Shown: positions 34,204 through 44,819 of the stretch, piece after piece
Position numbering within the stretch: position 1 is the stretch's first letter
Layout: each line of letters opens with the position of its first letter
Origin: Macrothele yani
Lineage: Eukaryota > Arthropoda > Arachnida > Araneae > Macrothelidae
Assembly: GCA_039090855.1 (NCBI GenBank)
Contig: CM077010.1
Coordinates: 49,308,905-49,372,904, forward strand
Reading direction: 5' to 3'
Length of the DNA stretch: 64,000 nucleotides
Position numbers and translations under genes: made by a program
Notes under the pieces: generated by a model
The model's input: the letters and a program-made list of their open reading frames with translations, nothing else
Told to the model about the DNA's origin: nothing
Database searches by the model: none

Positions 34204-34497
34204 CAAAAACTGTGAGGAAAGCCTACTATTTGTATTTTGGATGTCATGTTGGAGATCAAAACAAATCGTGGGCTCCATATGTTTGCCGTATTTCCTGCTT
34301 TGTTAGTCTGGGTCAGAGGTTGAAAGGTAAACTGAATTCCATGCTTTTTGAAGTTCCGATGATTTGGCGTGAGCCAACTGATCACGTGGAAGCTTGTTAT
34401 TTTTGTTTGACCAAAGTGAGTGGCTTTTCAAATAAGTTTAGATATTCCGGGGCTAATGGCAGAATTAGGAATATCTCACGATCCTACGGAATGACGT

Positions 34498-35346
34498 CAG
34501 CGCCTGACTTACACAGATTTGGGCCCTAGGCACAACCCAAAACGAGGCCCCCTCCACTCGACATTTACTTTACGGAGTCCAGTAGGTAGTGTGATCATTT
34601 TGCGCGACTGTATTACAATCCAGCATCAATAATTTAATAAACAGAATACATTTATAAGACTGATATTAAATTACGGTAGTACCTCGTAAAAATATTGTTT
34701 TCTCCTAGATTTTTATGCTGTCCTACTGATTTGCATCTGAAAAGACTTGAACCTTCATCGATGAAACAGTTGTGTGTGTGACAAAGCCATATGACGGGTA
34801 AAATTCAATTGGACATTGGATTTTTTGTCAGGTGTGTCTAAACTATACTATTACCATATTAACCAGGGGGTGTATTTAAGAGAGAGGTTTGAGGGGATTC
34901 AAACCCTGCCAGAATTAAGTCCAAAGATTTTTCAAATAAAACTTTTGGGAGCTAAAATGTCAAAATGTTTAAAAATTGCTTTAGAACCATGCAGTATTTG
35001 AAATTGAAGTATATAGTTGATCTTAGTAAGCCATAATTACAAACATACACATACTGCTAGTTTTTATTACACAACATGACAATTTTTTGTTTAATCTCAC
35101 ACAAAAACCCTCCCCAAATTATCTGGAAAATGTTACTGATATTAACTAAAAATATCACATATTATATTGCGCAGTACTTATTTGTGTTTTGCCAGCGATT
35201 TATATATAGTTACTCCACATCACATCTACCCACGTATAAATATTTTAAAAAAAGGAAAAGTTTTTTTTTAACCAAGATTTTGGGGCCCTTTCAATTTGAG
35301 GGCCCTAGGCATGTGCCTTGCGTGCCTAGGCGTAAATCAGGCCCTG
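34498..35346. mobile_element. hAT-like non-autonomous element, perfect 8-bp target duplication
   Basis: Left end CAGCGCCTGACTTACACAG, right end in inverse CAGGGCCTGATTTACGCC, flanked by AATGACGT on both sides (34490-34497 and 35347-35354). Subterminal GGGCCCTAGGC appears at both ends. The 849-bp interior encodes nothing recognisable. An 8-bp duplication with CAG..CTG ends is the hAT pattern. It inserted into the gene copy at 34212-36651 and shares its ends with 12935-15010. Confidence 0.88.
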
Positions 35347-35640
35347 AATGACGTCTATTTATCGACTCATCCAAGGTTAGTTTAAAAGCTGTCTTTTTGT
35401 CGAACGTAAACCAGAAGCCTTTCATTCTAGTAACACATGCTGTAGGAATTAAGGACACATGTGAAAGCATGGACAAAATTCTCACTGTAATACAATATGA
35501 CCAGTTTAGGTGGTCAATATGCTGTGATCTGAAAGTGATATCCCTCTTGCTCGGGCTTCAAAGTGGCTTCACCAAATTTTGTTTTTTTCTTTGTATGTGG
35601 AACAGTAGGGCCACAGCAGAACACTAGAAACGGACAGACT

Positions 35641-35863
35641 TTTTTTTTTTTTTTTTTTTGAGGTTTAACGACCACCGTGAGCAACTTAATGGGCTATAAG
35701 CAGTCGCCCGTCCCTAATTTAGAGTCACTGGTTCCAGGGAAGGGAGAGAGCCAGTGCCGTAAGACAAACACAACATCCATGCCTCACCGGGATTCGAACC
35801 CGGACCCCTTACGGACGAATGATCAGAGGCCAACGCCTTAGACCACTGCGCCACCGGGGCGGC
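35641..35863 (-). mobile_element. SINE-A copy inside the gene remnant
   Basis: Full-length copy with poly(T), standard body, GGGATTCGAACCCGG and GCCACCGGGGCGGC. Target duplication AACGGACAGACT, 12 bp, at 35629-35640 and 35864-35875. Removing it restores continuity between MWNSRATAEH and RTDWPK. Confidence 0.95.
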
Positions 35864-36204
35864 AACGGACAGACTGGCCTAAATAAGATGTTTTCATTTC
35901 TGGAAAAAGTAACGTTCGTCACAAGTCCTCTGATGTGCTGCTTCTACCACCTCATATCAAACTGGGGCTGATGAAAAAGGCTATGTACAAATCTGGTACA
36001 GGTTTCTTGCACTTAAAGCAAACATGTCCGCAATAAAGTGATGCAAAATTCCAAGAAGGCATCTTCGTTGGTCCACTGATACGGAAACTACTGCGTGTTT
36101 CTGTTTTCACCGAAAAGCTAAACAGCACGAAGCTCGTCACATTGCAATCTTTCACATCTGTGGTCAAGGAATTTCTGGGTAAACAAAAAGAGGGCAACCA
36201 CAAT

Positions 36205-36602
36205 CAGCTGATTTGCAACCTTCTCAACAACTAAAAAAGCCTTGAGTGCCGGATGTCTTTAAAAACGCATGTCCTCCATTCGCATCTGGACTTTTTTCCT
36301 GACAACCCAGGAGCAGTCAGATCGAAAAGTTCCACCAAGATATCCGAAAGATGGAGGAGAGGTATGAAGACAGGTGGGATCCCTCAATAATCAGTGATTA
36401 CAGCTGGTTTACAACCTTCTCAACAACTAAAAAAGCCTTGGGTGCCGGATGTCTTTAAAAACGCATGTCCTCCATTCGCATCTGGACTTTTTTCCTGACA
36501 ACCCAGGAGCAGTCAGATCGAAAAGTTCCACCAAGATATCCGAAAGATGGAGGAGAGGTATGAAGACATGTGGGATCCCTCAATAATCAGTGATTACAGC
36601 TG
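36205..36602 (+). repeat. 196-bp tandem duplication in the gene remnant
   Basis: CAGCTG followed by a TTT-rich junction occurs at 36205, 36401 and 36597, bounding two copies that differ at only a few positions. Both carry the MSLKTHVLHSHLDFFPDNPG segment. The shared CAGCTG at the joints suggests recombination at short homology. Confidence 0.92.
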
Positions 36603-36713
36603 GTTTTTGCAGAAGGAGGACAACGCGACACATAAAGGGGAGGGGGGATGAACTGCTTGTACGGGTATACGAGTATACATTTACAATTGTATTAATATTG
36701 TTTACCCTGTCTG

Positions 36714-36900
36714 AACCGCGGATGACTTAGTGAGTCAGACTATCAATGCAAGGTCCTCAGGTTCGAACCTGGGCTGATCTTTCAGAGATGGTGTGATTTA
36801 CTAAAAATCGCTGAATATCAGCCGTGCATCGGACGAGCACGTTAAGTGGCGACCCCATATCTGGACCCACTGGTTAAATGGGTATCCTTTCCTATGCCCC
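36714..36900 (+). mobile_element. SINE-C: tRNA-derived repeat
   Basis: A head GATGACTTAGTGAGTCAGAC with a B box CAGGTTCGAACCTGGGC at about 36758-36774 is followed by GAGCACGTTAAGTGGCGACC, TGGACCCACTGGTTAAATGG. The body differs from SINE-A. The 3' end is uncertain. No tRNA gene: the acceptor stem does not pair. Confidence 0.55.
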
Positions 36901-38313
36901 CTGAAATTCTCTCACCCCATTATGTGCAACATCGTACTTGTACGGTGGCGCCATCTACTGTACTCTAATCTCACTACAAACTGTTCTGTCAAAGTCTCTA
37001 GACTTGTTGCTCTCATTGTTTCTGTGTCCTGCCCAAAAGGCGATCTCGCTGTAGGTGGCTGGGACCTAAACTCTACTCACTGTGGACGGAAGTCCTACAA
37101 GAAAATGACAAATACTCTGAGTTGTTTACCCTGTTTCATTTTTCTTTTGCTGTCTCATATGCAGTGATATATGAATATGGTATTTATACTTTGTAACACT
37201 AACTCTATAGCTAACAGGGCACATGAATGATGTAAAACTTTATAATGTGAAGCTGCAATACATTACAACGTGAAACTGTGATGTGTACATCTTGCATTTT
37301 ACATACGTATGCGGAAATATAGCAAATGTTCATACACAAAAAACTGTACATGATGGAGAGTTTGTACAGTAATATTTGAATTCAGCAGCCCGAAATTAGT
37401 TTAAAAAACACCTTATTTTACCTATGCTATGAAAACAAAGTTTAAAAATGGTGACTAGTGTTATTTTTTTCATTTAACATTTGTAATAACATAATAATTC
37501 CATTTCATAATTTCAGAAAAAGGACGTGCTTAAAACCAGAAAAAGATTTTTCGAAAGCAGAATTTCTCTCTCGATGATGTACACACACACACACGTATAG
37601 GTGTTGCTATGATATCTCTGTTACCCCAAGTCGGATTGAATTCTTTCACATTGGACGCCAAGGAGCATGATGAAATTTTATCCACCAGTTGTTTATTAAA
37701 TCTTTTGATTTTCGAGAACTGCTGATTGCACACTTCAAAACACCTTGAAATGCCCTTTACTTTTTAAGAACTTCTTCCAAAGGACGTGCCGATTGTACCG
37801 GAGATATGGTGACATCTGTGTCAAATGACATTAGTCTGCAAAACAAAGGGCGTACTTAAAACCAGAAAACAGTGATATTACACATAAATGTTTTGTTGGT
37901 TTCCGGTTACAATCAGCAAAGTTCGTGGATCATTTACGACTAGAGCGTGAGGGCGTGATATTCAGCTGTTTCAGGATAAAAGTTAGAAAGTTTTAGGTCC
38001 TTTTGTTTTTGTATAGTTATTATGGATAGTGATGAGAATTTATTGAGCTTCGTTACGACAGTTTAAATTTTTTGAATAAAAATACAGTGGGAGTCAAAAG
38101 TCCCTGTGCATCTGACGTACTTTGATAAGAAATACGAGTAATAATAAGAAATCTATAAAATGTAGTTACCACGCAGATGCATGCAATATTGTGAATGGAG
38201 AATGTTTGTGTAATTGGTTAGGGTTTATGCGCAACCTGCCGTCTTACCTTGAATGACGAAAAGTCGCATGTGCTCTTCCAATAATCCGCATCAGACTGCG
38301 GGGGAGGGTTGTG
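36901..38313. other. Spacer, nothing recognised
   Basis: AT-rich; contains two related stretches beginning GGACGTGC or GGGCGTAC with TTAAAACCAGAAAA at about 37523 and 37848. No gene. Confidence 0.5.
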
Positions 38314-38325
38314 AACAAACGAATT

Positions 38326-38552
38326 TTTTTTTTTTTTTTTTTGATTGGAGGTTTAACGACCACCGTGAGCAACTCAATGGGCTATAAGCAGTCGCCCGTC
38401 CCTAATTTAGGGTCACTGGTTCCAGGGAAGGGAGAGAGCCAGTGTCGTAAGACAAACACAACATCCATGCCTCACCGGGATTCGAACCCGGACCCCTTAC
38501 GGACGAGTGATTAGAGGCCAGCGCCTTAGACCACTGCGCCACCGGGGCGGCC
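38326..38552 (-). mobile_element. SINE-A, tandem trio 2, unit 1
   Basis: Full-length copy flanked by AACAAACGAATT at 38314-38325 and 38553-38564, its target duplication. Confidence 0.95.
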
Positions 38553-38583
38553 AACAAACGAATTAAAAAATTCAGAGCTTCTC

Positions 38584-38811
38584 TTTTTTTTTTTTTTTTT
38601 TTTTGAGGTTTAACGACCACCGTGAGCAACTCAAATGGGCTATAAGCAGTCGCCCGTCCCTAATTTAGGGTCACTGGTTCCAGGGAAGGGAGAGAGCCAG
38701 TGCCGTAAGACAAACACAACATCCATGCCTCACCGGGATTCGAACCCGGACCCCTTACGGACGAGTGATTAGATGCCAGCGCCTTAGACCACTGCGCCAC
38801 CGGGGCCGGCC
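38584..38811 (-). mobile_element. SINE-A, tandem trio 2, unit 2
   Basis: Inserted after TCAGAGCTTCTC and followed by AACAAACGAATT, so its two flanks belong to different target sites. It shares GACGAGTGATTAGA with unit 1. Confidence 0.95.
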
Positions 38812-38841
38812 AACAAACGAATTAAAAAATTCAGAGCTTCT

Positions 38842-39057
38842 TTTTTTTTTTTGAGGTTTAACGACCACCGTGAGCAACTCAAATGGGCTATAAGCAGTCG
38901 CCCGTCCCTAATTTAGGGTCACTGGTTCCAGGGAAGGGAGAGAGCCAATGCCGTAAGACAAACACAACATCTATGCCTGACCGGGATTCGAACCCGGACC
39001 CCTTACGGACGAATGATCAGAGGCCAACGCCTTAGACGACTGCGCCACCGGGGCGGC
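38842..39057 (-). mobile_element. SINE-A, tandem trio 2, unit 3
   Basis: Flanked by TCAGAGCTTCT on the left and TCAGAGCTTCT at 39058 on the right, a clean target duplication. It has the commoner GACGAATGATCAGA form. Confidence 0.95.
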
Positions 39058-39173
39058 TCAGAGCTTCTTATCTTGTACTGTAGGTGACATTCCAAACTAT
39101 TTATATACGACCTGCCACAGAGCAGGAGTTCCAGAGGTAAATCTTCCATTGAGACTTATGGACACAATTTGGG

Positions 39174-39397
39174 CCGTCCCGGTGGTGCAATGGTCTAAGA
39201 GCTGACTTATGACCATTCCTCCGTGAAGGGCTCCGGGTTCGAATCCTGGTGAGGCACGGATGTTGCGTTTGTCTCACGGCACTGGTTTTCTACCTTCCCT
39301 GGAACCAGTGACCTTAAATTAGGGACGGTCGACTGCTTTATAGCCCATTGAGTTGCTCACGGTGGTCGTTAAACCTTCAATAAAGAAAATAAAAAAA
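39174..39397 (+). mobile_element. SINE-A copy, plus orientation
   Basis: GGCCGTCCCGGTGGTGCAAT, CCGGGTTCGAATCCTGGTGA, GGAACCAGTGACCTTAAATT and TTAAACCTTCAATAAAG. Short target duplication AATTTGG / AATTGG. Moderately diverged. Confidence 0.9.
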
Positions 39398-40098
39398 TTG
39401 GCCCCGAAGATCTCAGTAGAACATCGCGCCAGTGGACGGACATGGAACTAAAACGTCGAACCGTAACCATCTGCTTTGTTTCACTGGTACCGTATCACGT
39501 GACAGACGCTATCGTAGTTTAATGTTCGACCACTGGGGCGCTGTCATAAACACGAGAGTTAGACCTCTGTCTCTCTTCCTCTGCGTTACCTGCTAGGTAT
39601 TTATTTGTTTTCCCTTTTGAGGTTTTATGGTGCATTTTATAAAGAAAAGACGAAATTCTAGTTTACGAATATGTCTAAGATTGAAATTATTTAATTTATA
39701 ATTTTGAAAAGATATAATAGAAACGGTTTTAAGGGTTTCTTTCACTCAAATTTTAAGGCCATTTTCACGATTTTTAAGGGCATTTCTTCAACTTTTTAAG
39801 GCCATTTTTAAGGAATTTTTTGGTAATCAACATCCGGTCTATGCTTATTACGTTTATGAATATCTGGCTGACAAGTGCTTTAAAATATAGCAAAACTTCC
39901 TTCAAAGGTCGTTCAAATAATATGAAATCCCAGTAAAGTTAAAATGGCCATGAATCACACGAACTGGTGCAGAAAAGGAAAGCTCAAAAAACATCGTGCT
40001 CTGAAATAAAAATCAAACGAAACCTCTTTCAAGGTCCCCAGAATTGAAAAAGAAACTGATCAAAAATTCAGCGGCATTACAATCATAAACTTCGGACT
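39398..40098. other. Spacer
   Basis: Contains three short TTTTAAGGCCATTTT-like repeats at 39750-39815. No gene. Confidence 0.5.
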
Positions 40099-40490
40099 AT
40101 ATGTCATCATCACCAACCGTTATCAATCCACTGCTGGATGAAGGTCTCCCGAAATCTCTTTTACAACTTTCTGTCTTAAGTGAGTTTCTTCCATGTCACT
40201 CAAGCATACTTTCGAATTCCATCTACCCATCTCCCATATGGTCTTCTTCTAGGTCTTTTCATTTCCCTTGGGTTCCAATCTAGTATTTCAGCTGACCAAC
40301 AGTGGTTGTTCTTCTAGTAATATGTCCAGCCCATTGCCATTTCAGAGATTTTACTCTGATCATGATGTCTTCCACTCTTTTCATTTTCCTTATTCACGAG
40401 TTGCTCATCTTTTCTTCCCTGGTTACACCAAGCATGTATCTATCCATGCTTCTTTCCGTTGTTTGCTGCCTTTGTACACCGTCGTATAAG
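40099..40490 (-). mobile_element. RTE-type retrotransposon, 3' end fragment
   Basis: Inverse of the 17468-18416 frame: minus strand gives CATATGGGAGATGGGTAGAT with the Trp codon intact at the GRPxxRW site, the CCTGAAATGGCAATGGGCTG-like block (KWQWAG), and a 3' tail near 40100 with the ATGATGA word. Several frameshifts. It stops where the Tc1-like element begins. Confidence 0.82.
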
Positions 40491-40494
40491 AATA

Positions 40495-41650
40495 GTATGA
40501 CCAGCCTCGGAATCACAGTGTACCCGCCCAGGTGCGTCACAGAGTGCACGTGATAAGGTCGACCACACGAAGATGTAAGCGGTCGGCCAGGACAGATGAG
40601 CCATAGTGCGAAACGTGAGAACAATGGCCAGAGGTAGTGATTTGACGGACTTTCAAAAAGGAATGATCATCGGCTACCGCGCCAGAGTGGAAGCATCTCA
40701 GAGACAGCAGAGTTCGTGGGCTGTTTGCGAGGTGCTGTAGTAAGCGTGTACCAAGTATAGGGAGCTGGCACACCGAGTACCGCTCTACGTCATTACTGTA
40801 GAGTCTCAGAGCAGAACGCCGCGTCCGTCGACTGATAAAGGGCAATGGACGCCCAACAGTGCAAGAATCTACAACTAAAATGAACGCTGAGGCACTCAGG
40901 CACATGTCCCCGATAACAGTAGAGCGAACCCTGTTACGCATGGTTCTCAGGTGTCGACGCTACGTCAAGGTGCTCATGTTAACCCAGGTTCATCGCCAAC
41001 GATACCTGCAGTTCGCATGGGACTACCGTCATTGGACAGTGGAAGAGTGGGAAAAAGTTGCCTTCTCCGACGAATCGAGGTTTCTACTTCACAGAAGCGC
41101 CGAGCGGTTGCGGATACGGCAAGACACACGAGAACCAACACCACGACACGCTTGTCGGTAAAGTACTTACCTGCGGTAGCATGGGTGTGTGCATGTCTGG
41201 GGGATGTTTTCCTGGTATGACCGCTGGTACCATTGGATGGGTCCCTGAACGCCAATGGCAACATGTCCATCCTCGCTGACCACATGGATCGCTTCATATT
41301 GGACGTTCACTTTGGTGGTGATGGTATCTACCAACAGGAGAGTGCGCCGTGCAACGTCGCTAAGGGGGTGCGCGACTGATTCCAAGAACATGACAGGCGA
41401 TGTCTCCGTTCTCCCTTGGCCGGCGAAATCGCCCGATCTCAACACCATAGAGAACTTGTGGGACTATTTGGATCGACAGATTCGACGTGCCCACTCACAA
41501 CCACGTCATTTCCGGCACCTCCGTGCTCTGTTGCAGTCCGAATGGGTACGTGTGCGTCATTGCTTCCATGCCACTCCGTCTCGCCGCTGTCATCCGGGAC
41601 AAGGGTGGTTATTCCCATTATTAGGTAAGTGGTCATATTATTGTGATATG
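40495..41650 (+). pseudogene. Tc1-like transposase and element remnant
   Basis: ATG at 40624 opens MARGSDLTDFQKGMIIGYRA, a Tc1-like start. After a frameshift, ESTTKMNAEALRHMSPITVE, VHRQRYLQFAWDYRHWTVEE and VAFSDESRFLLH (first Asp) follow. Then GVCMSGGCFPGM, and FGGDGIYQQESAPCNVAKGV, where the second Asp of QQDNAPCH is Glu. The third block reads PWPAKSPDLNTIENLWDYLD after another frameshift. The outer ends resemble each other loosely (AGTATGACCA left; ATATGACCACTTACC in inverse right), which suggests decayed TIRs. Confidence 0.85.
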
Positions 41651-41764
41651 ATTGTGTATGCCTTTTTCAGTTACGGTTCATGTCTCTGCTCCCTGAGTTA
41701 GAACTAAACTGGAAGGAAGACCCTATGTCCTCACTAATAAGTGGATCATGCTATAGATAATAGT

Positions 41765-41766
<2 letters not shown>

Positions 41767-41812
<46 letters not shown>
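41767..41812. repeat. (TTA)n microsatellite
   Basis: About 15 TTA units in a row. Confidence 0.95.
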
Positions 41813-41814
<2 letters not shown>

Positions 41815-41976
41815 TGTTCTCTACTTCGATTAGAACCCATCGCCCTATCTGCCATCTACCCCCTTCCACAACACGCCACTCTTGCTGCGCGTCTGATCCA
41901 CACATTTGGTTCGAGAGAGGGAAAAAGAAAAAAACAAACTGAACACTGAGCAACAGTGAAAGTAGGCGGGAGCGGT

Positions 41977-42698
41977 GGGAAACGGCGTTCCCTTGATAAG
42001 GCTGTCTTTGAATGAGTGTATGAGAAATTCTGTCTTATATCTGCAATGTAAATTCTTTTGTACACAATTTCTCGAAGACTATTACTTTGTAGTGTTTGAA
42101 ATTTTGAGCACAAATAAAAACGATCCATAGCAAATATCTGCCACAGTTATTATTCCGAAAAAATGTTAGAATTTTTTTTTAAATTCAATTTATCTGACTC
42201 GAAAGTATTTCCATTTGGCGCTAGATGGCGCGATAAGTTAGCTTAGCACTGTGTATGGAAGAAACGAGATCTCTCATTTCTGTCAGATTTTTTCAATTAT
42301 CTAGGCCAAATAGAAATCATTGAATGGAACCAAAAGGGTGATTGGAATATTGTCTTCCATAAATCATCTTAAATCCTACTGTACGTTCATTTTTCGAAGA
42401 GAAAATGTGTACATTAGCAACAACCCCTGAATTTGAGCTATAGAAACTCCGCCTACTTACTGAGCTCCACCCCCAAATAACGTCATTGAATTTCATTGTG
42501 GAGCCAACGACAGACCGCTTCCATTCTGAATCTGGTGAGGTCTGCACTGATTCGCCGAGGCCAACTTTTGGGACAGTCACTCAAGACGTAAAAGCCACAT
42601 CCAAGGAGGGATTTTTTGCGCCATCTATCGCAGAAGATGAACCCTAATACTCATTCAAAGACAGCCTTAAGAAATTGGTAATGGGAATGACGTTTCCC
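41977..42698. mobile_element. MITE with imperfect ~45-bp TIRs
   Basis: Left end GGGAAACGGCGTTCCC and AAGGCTGTCTTTGAATGAGT; right end is the inverse of GGGAAACGTCATTCCC and AAGGCTGTCTTTGAATGAGT. Each end is itself partly palindromic. The interior (41 percent GC or less by eye) also contains a pair GCGCTAGATGGCGC and GCGCCATCTATCGC in inverse. No protein. Confidence 0.7.
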
Positions 42699-42705
42699 TA
42701 AATAA

Positions 42706-42880
42706 AATAATTGTCAACAAAAGTACATGGAAATTTGAGAAAAAAAAGTACAGAAAATAAAATAATTGTGAACAAAAGTACATAGAAATTTGAGAAAAAA
42801 AAAGTACAGAAAATAAAATAATTGTGAACAAAAGTACATAGAAATTTGAGGAAAAAAAGTACAGAAAATAAAATAAAAAA
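42706..42880. repeat. 60-bp tandem repeat, three units
   Basis: AAAATAATTGTGAACAAAAG, then TACATAGAAATTTGAG and AAGTACAGAAAATAAAAT, repeated three times with few changes. Confidence 0.92.
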
Positions 42881-43435
42881 ACAAATGTGCTGCTGAACTA
42901 CACAAAGAGGAAATTTGGGCTTGCTGTTTATTTATATGTATGAATTCTATTCGTAATTTGTTCAAGATTTTCATATTTGAAAATTTTCTCTGTCTGGTTT
43001 TGCAGTTTTCAGAACTTTTGAACCAAGGCTATTCATTTTGTCCTTCGGACTCTTAGCTAACGACTCGTAAAGGACACTCGCATTAGACTGTTTTGCTTTC
43101 GTATCGTCTTGTATGTAATCCCGTAGGGCGGAATCTTGAACTAGTAAGTGTGCAGCAGCCTAGCTTTTGAATACCGAAATCAGATTCATTCATAGTGACA
43201 ATTCGGTGCATAGCAGCTGAATAACGCCGCACTGACTTGCACGGAATACAGCATTCTCTGATTATTTAAAATGGTGTCTAACAGCAGCGTTTTCTTTGGT
43301 AACTTAAACTTTGAAAGGAACACCCTCTGAGGTGTTCCTTTGTAAATTTAAGTAACCGGGGTGTGTAGTTCTTGTCCGTTTGATGCCGCATTATTTTGAT
43401 GAACCGAATAATCACTATGTACCCTCATTGTCATA
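42881..43435. other. Spacer with a short palindrome
   Basis: AAAGGAACACC and its inverse flank CTCTGA at 43314-43341. No gene. Confidence 0.5.
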
Positions 43436-44819
43436 GAAATCCTCGCACCAAGAAAAATCGTGCGATTAACTCGAAACTCGGTGAATAGCTACGGGGAGGG
43501 GAAGACATGCAAATGATTGAAGTTTCGTGCGAATCCGCATGCCCGCGAGTCCGAGACCGGCGCTGCAATCGCAATCCTCGGGGATTATAAGGCGCCGCGC
43601 AGGGGACACCACACGCGTGCCAAATTGCACGGTAAGAGTCAAGTGAGATCCCTGAGCGATAGACATGCCGAGGAGCCGCCGTAGATGTGCGTACGGGCAA
43701 CTGACGGAGTTTGAACGAGACCGTATCGTCGAGATGAGAGGGGCAGGGTGACCGGCGCGCCGAATCGGGAGTTTTTGGGCCGGCCGGACTGTACGGTGCA
43801 ATCGTGTTGGGAGCAATGAATACGGAAAAGCACCCAGACACGACGGAGTGGCTCCGGACGACCCAGACACACCACCAGCAGATAGGACCGTGGGATCATG
43901 TGAGTGGCACGCACAGATGCAACGACGTCCTTTTCAAATATCCAGAGACATGTGGCGGCTGTACAAGGGACTCCTGTGTCCGCCAGAACCATTTCCAGAC
44001 GCCTGGCGGAGGCGAATCTGCACTCTCGACGGCCCTTACGTTTTCTGCCATTAACACCTGACCATCGTCGGCGTCGATTGCAGTGGTATCAGCAGCGAGC
44101 AACATGGAATTCTACGGACTGGCGACGTATAGTGTTCAGCGACGAATCTCGCTTCTGTATGGGAACGGATGACCACCGTGTCAGAGTGTGGAGGACCACA
44201 GGTGAATGCCACAATCCCAAACTCACTGTACAGCGGTACACGTTCCGAACTGCTGGCGTGATGGTTCACGTACGGCAGCCGGACCTCCAGCGCAGTGATC
44301 AGAGGGACGTTGACAGCCCAGCGCTACGTACAGGAGATCCTGGGGCCCCATGTGCTGCCTTTCCTGGCGGGGTGACCCGGAGCCATTTTTCAAGAAGATA
44401 ACGCCCGTCCGCACAAGGCTCGGGTTTTCCAGGACTGTCTACGTTGTGCTTCGACGCTTCAGTGGCCTGTCAGATGGCCTGATCTCTCGCCCATCGAGCA
44501 CGTGTGGGACCAGATGGGATGCCGGCTTTCTCCAGCCTCAGTGCTCGTGATTTGGAGCGTCAGTTGCAAGAAGTGTGGGTCAATCTGCCCTACGATGGCA
44601 TACGACGTCTCTTTGACTCCATGCCGGACCGTATCGCCGCATCTATCCAAGAACGAGGCGGTCTGACGCGGTACTAACGCTGACCGGAATGTGTCCCGTA
44701 TGTCCGCGGGAAATCGTCCTGCTGCTGTGATATTGTAATCACTTCTGTCCTTGGTATGTACCATCTCACTACTAAAATCTCATTTCAATCCAACTCCTCT
44801 TTCTTGGTGCGCGGATTTT
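43436..44819 (+). mobile_element. Tc1-like element with TIRs
   Basis: Left end GAAATCCTCGCACCAAGAAA after TA at 43434-43435, right end in inverse AAAATCCGCGCACCAAGAAA before TA at 44820-44821. Length 1384 bp, GC-rich inside against AT-rich flanks. Confidence 0.88.
43664..44677 (+). pseudogene. Tc1-like transposase, frameshifted
   Basis: ATG at 43664: MPRSRRRCAYGQLTEFERDR, then IVEMRGAG and a stop. After frame changes the sequence reads GTPVSARTISRRLAEANLHS, RRPLRFLPLTPDHRRRRLQW, DWRRIVFSDESRFCM (first Asp), VRVWRTTGE, then after another shift AIFQEDNARPHKARVFQDCL (second Asp) and RWPDLSPIEHVWDQMG (final acid). It ends RLFDSMPDRIAASIQERGGL, TAA at 44675-44677. The stretch between the second Asp and the Glu counts 32 residues here against 34 in typical Tc1. 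Whether that is a two-codon loss or the family's own spacing cannot be told from one copy. Confidence 0.9.

Larger units (their letters stand above)
34212..36651 (+). pseudogene. Decayed copy of a multicopy arthropod protein family (VPMxWREP / FIDSSK / PPHIKLG type), function unknown
   Basis: Four blocks in order, from one frame family. Block 1 (34212-34497): KAYYLYFGCHVGDQNKSWAP, YVCRISCF, VPMIWREPTDHVEACYFCLT, with two Cys pairs that could bind a metal. Block 2 (35356-35640): FIDSSKVSLKAVF, THAVGIKDTCESMDKIL, CCDLKVISLLLGLQSG, FTKFCFFLCMWNSRA. Block 3 (35864-36200): RTDWPK, LLLPPHIKLGLMKKAM, FQEGIFVGPLIRKLL, VVKEFLGKQKEG. Block 4 (36240-36651): MSLKTHVLHSHLDFFPDNPG, FHQDIRKMEERYEDMWDPSI, ending TGA at 36649-36651. 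It is broken by a hAT-like element, a SINE, internal stops, a missing stretch between blocks 1 and 2, a frameshift before FHQDI and a 196-bp duplication. I recall the family from arthropod and cnidarian gene sets as uncharacterised multicopy proteins; its role is not known to me. Confidence 0.72.

Noticed and set aside
36714..36780. tRNA gene
   Set aside because: The B box is good, but the acceptor stem does not pair and a SINE-like body follows.
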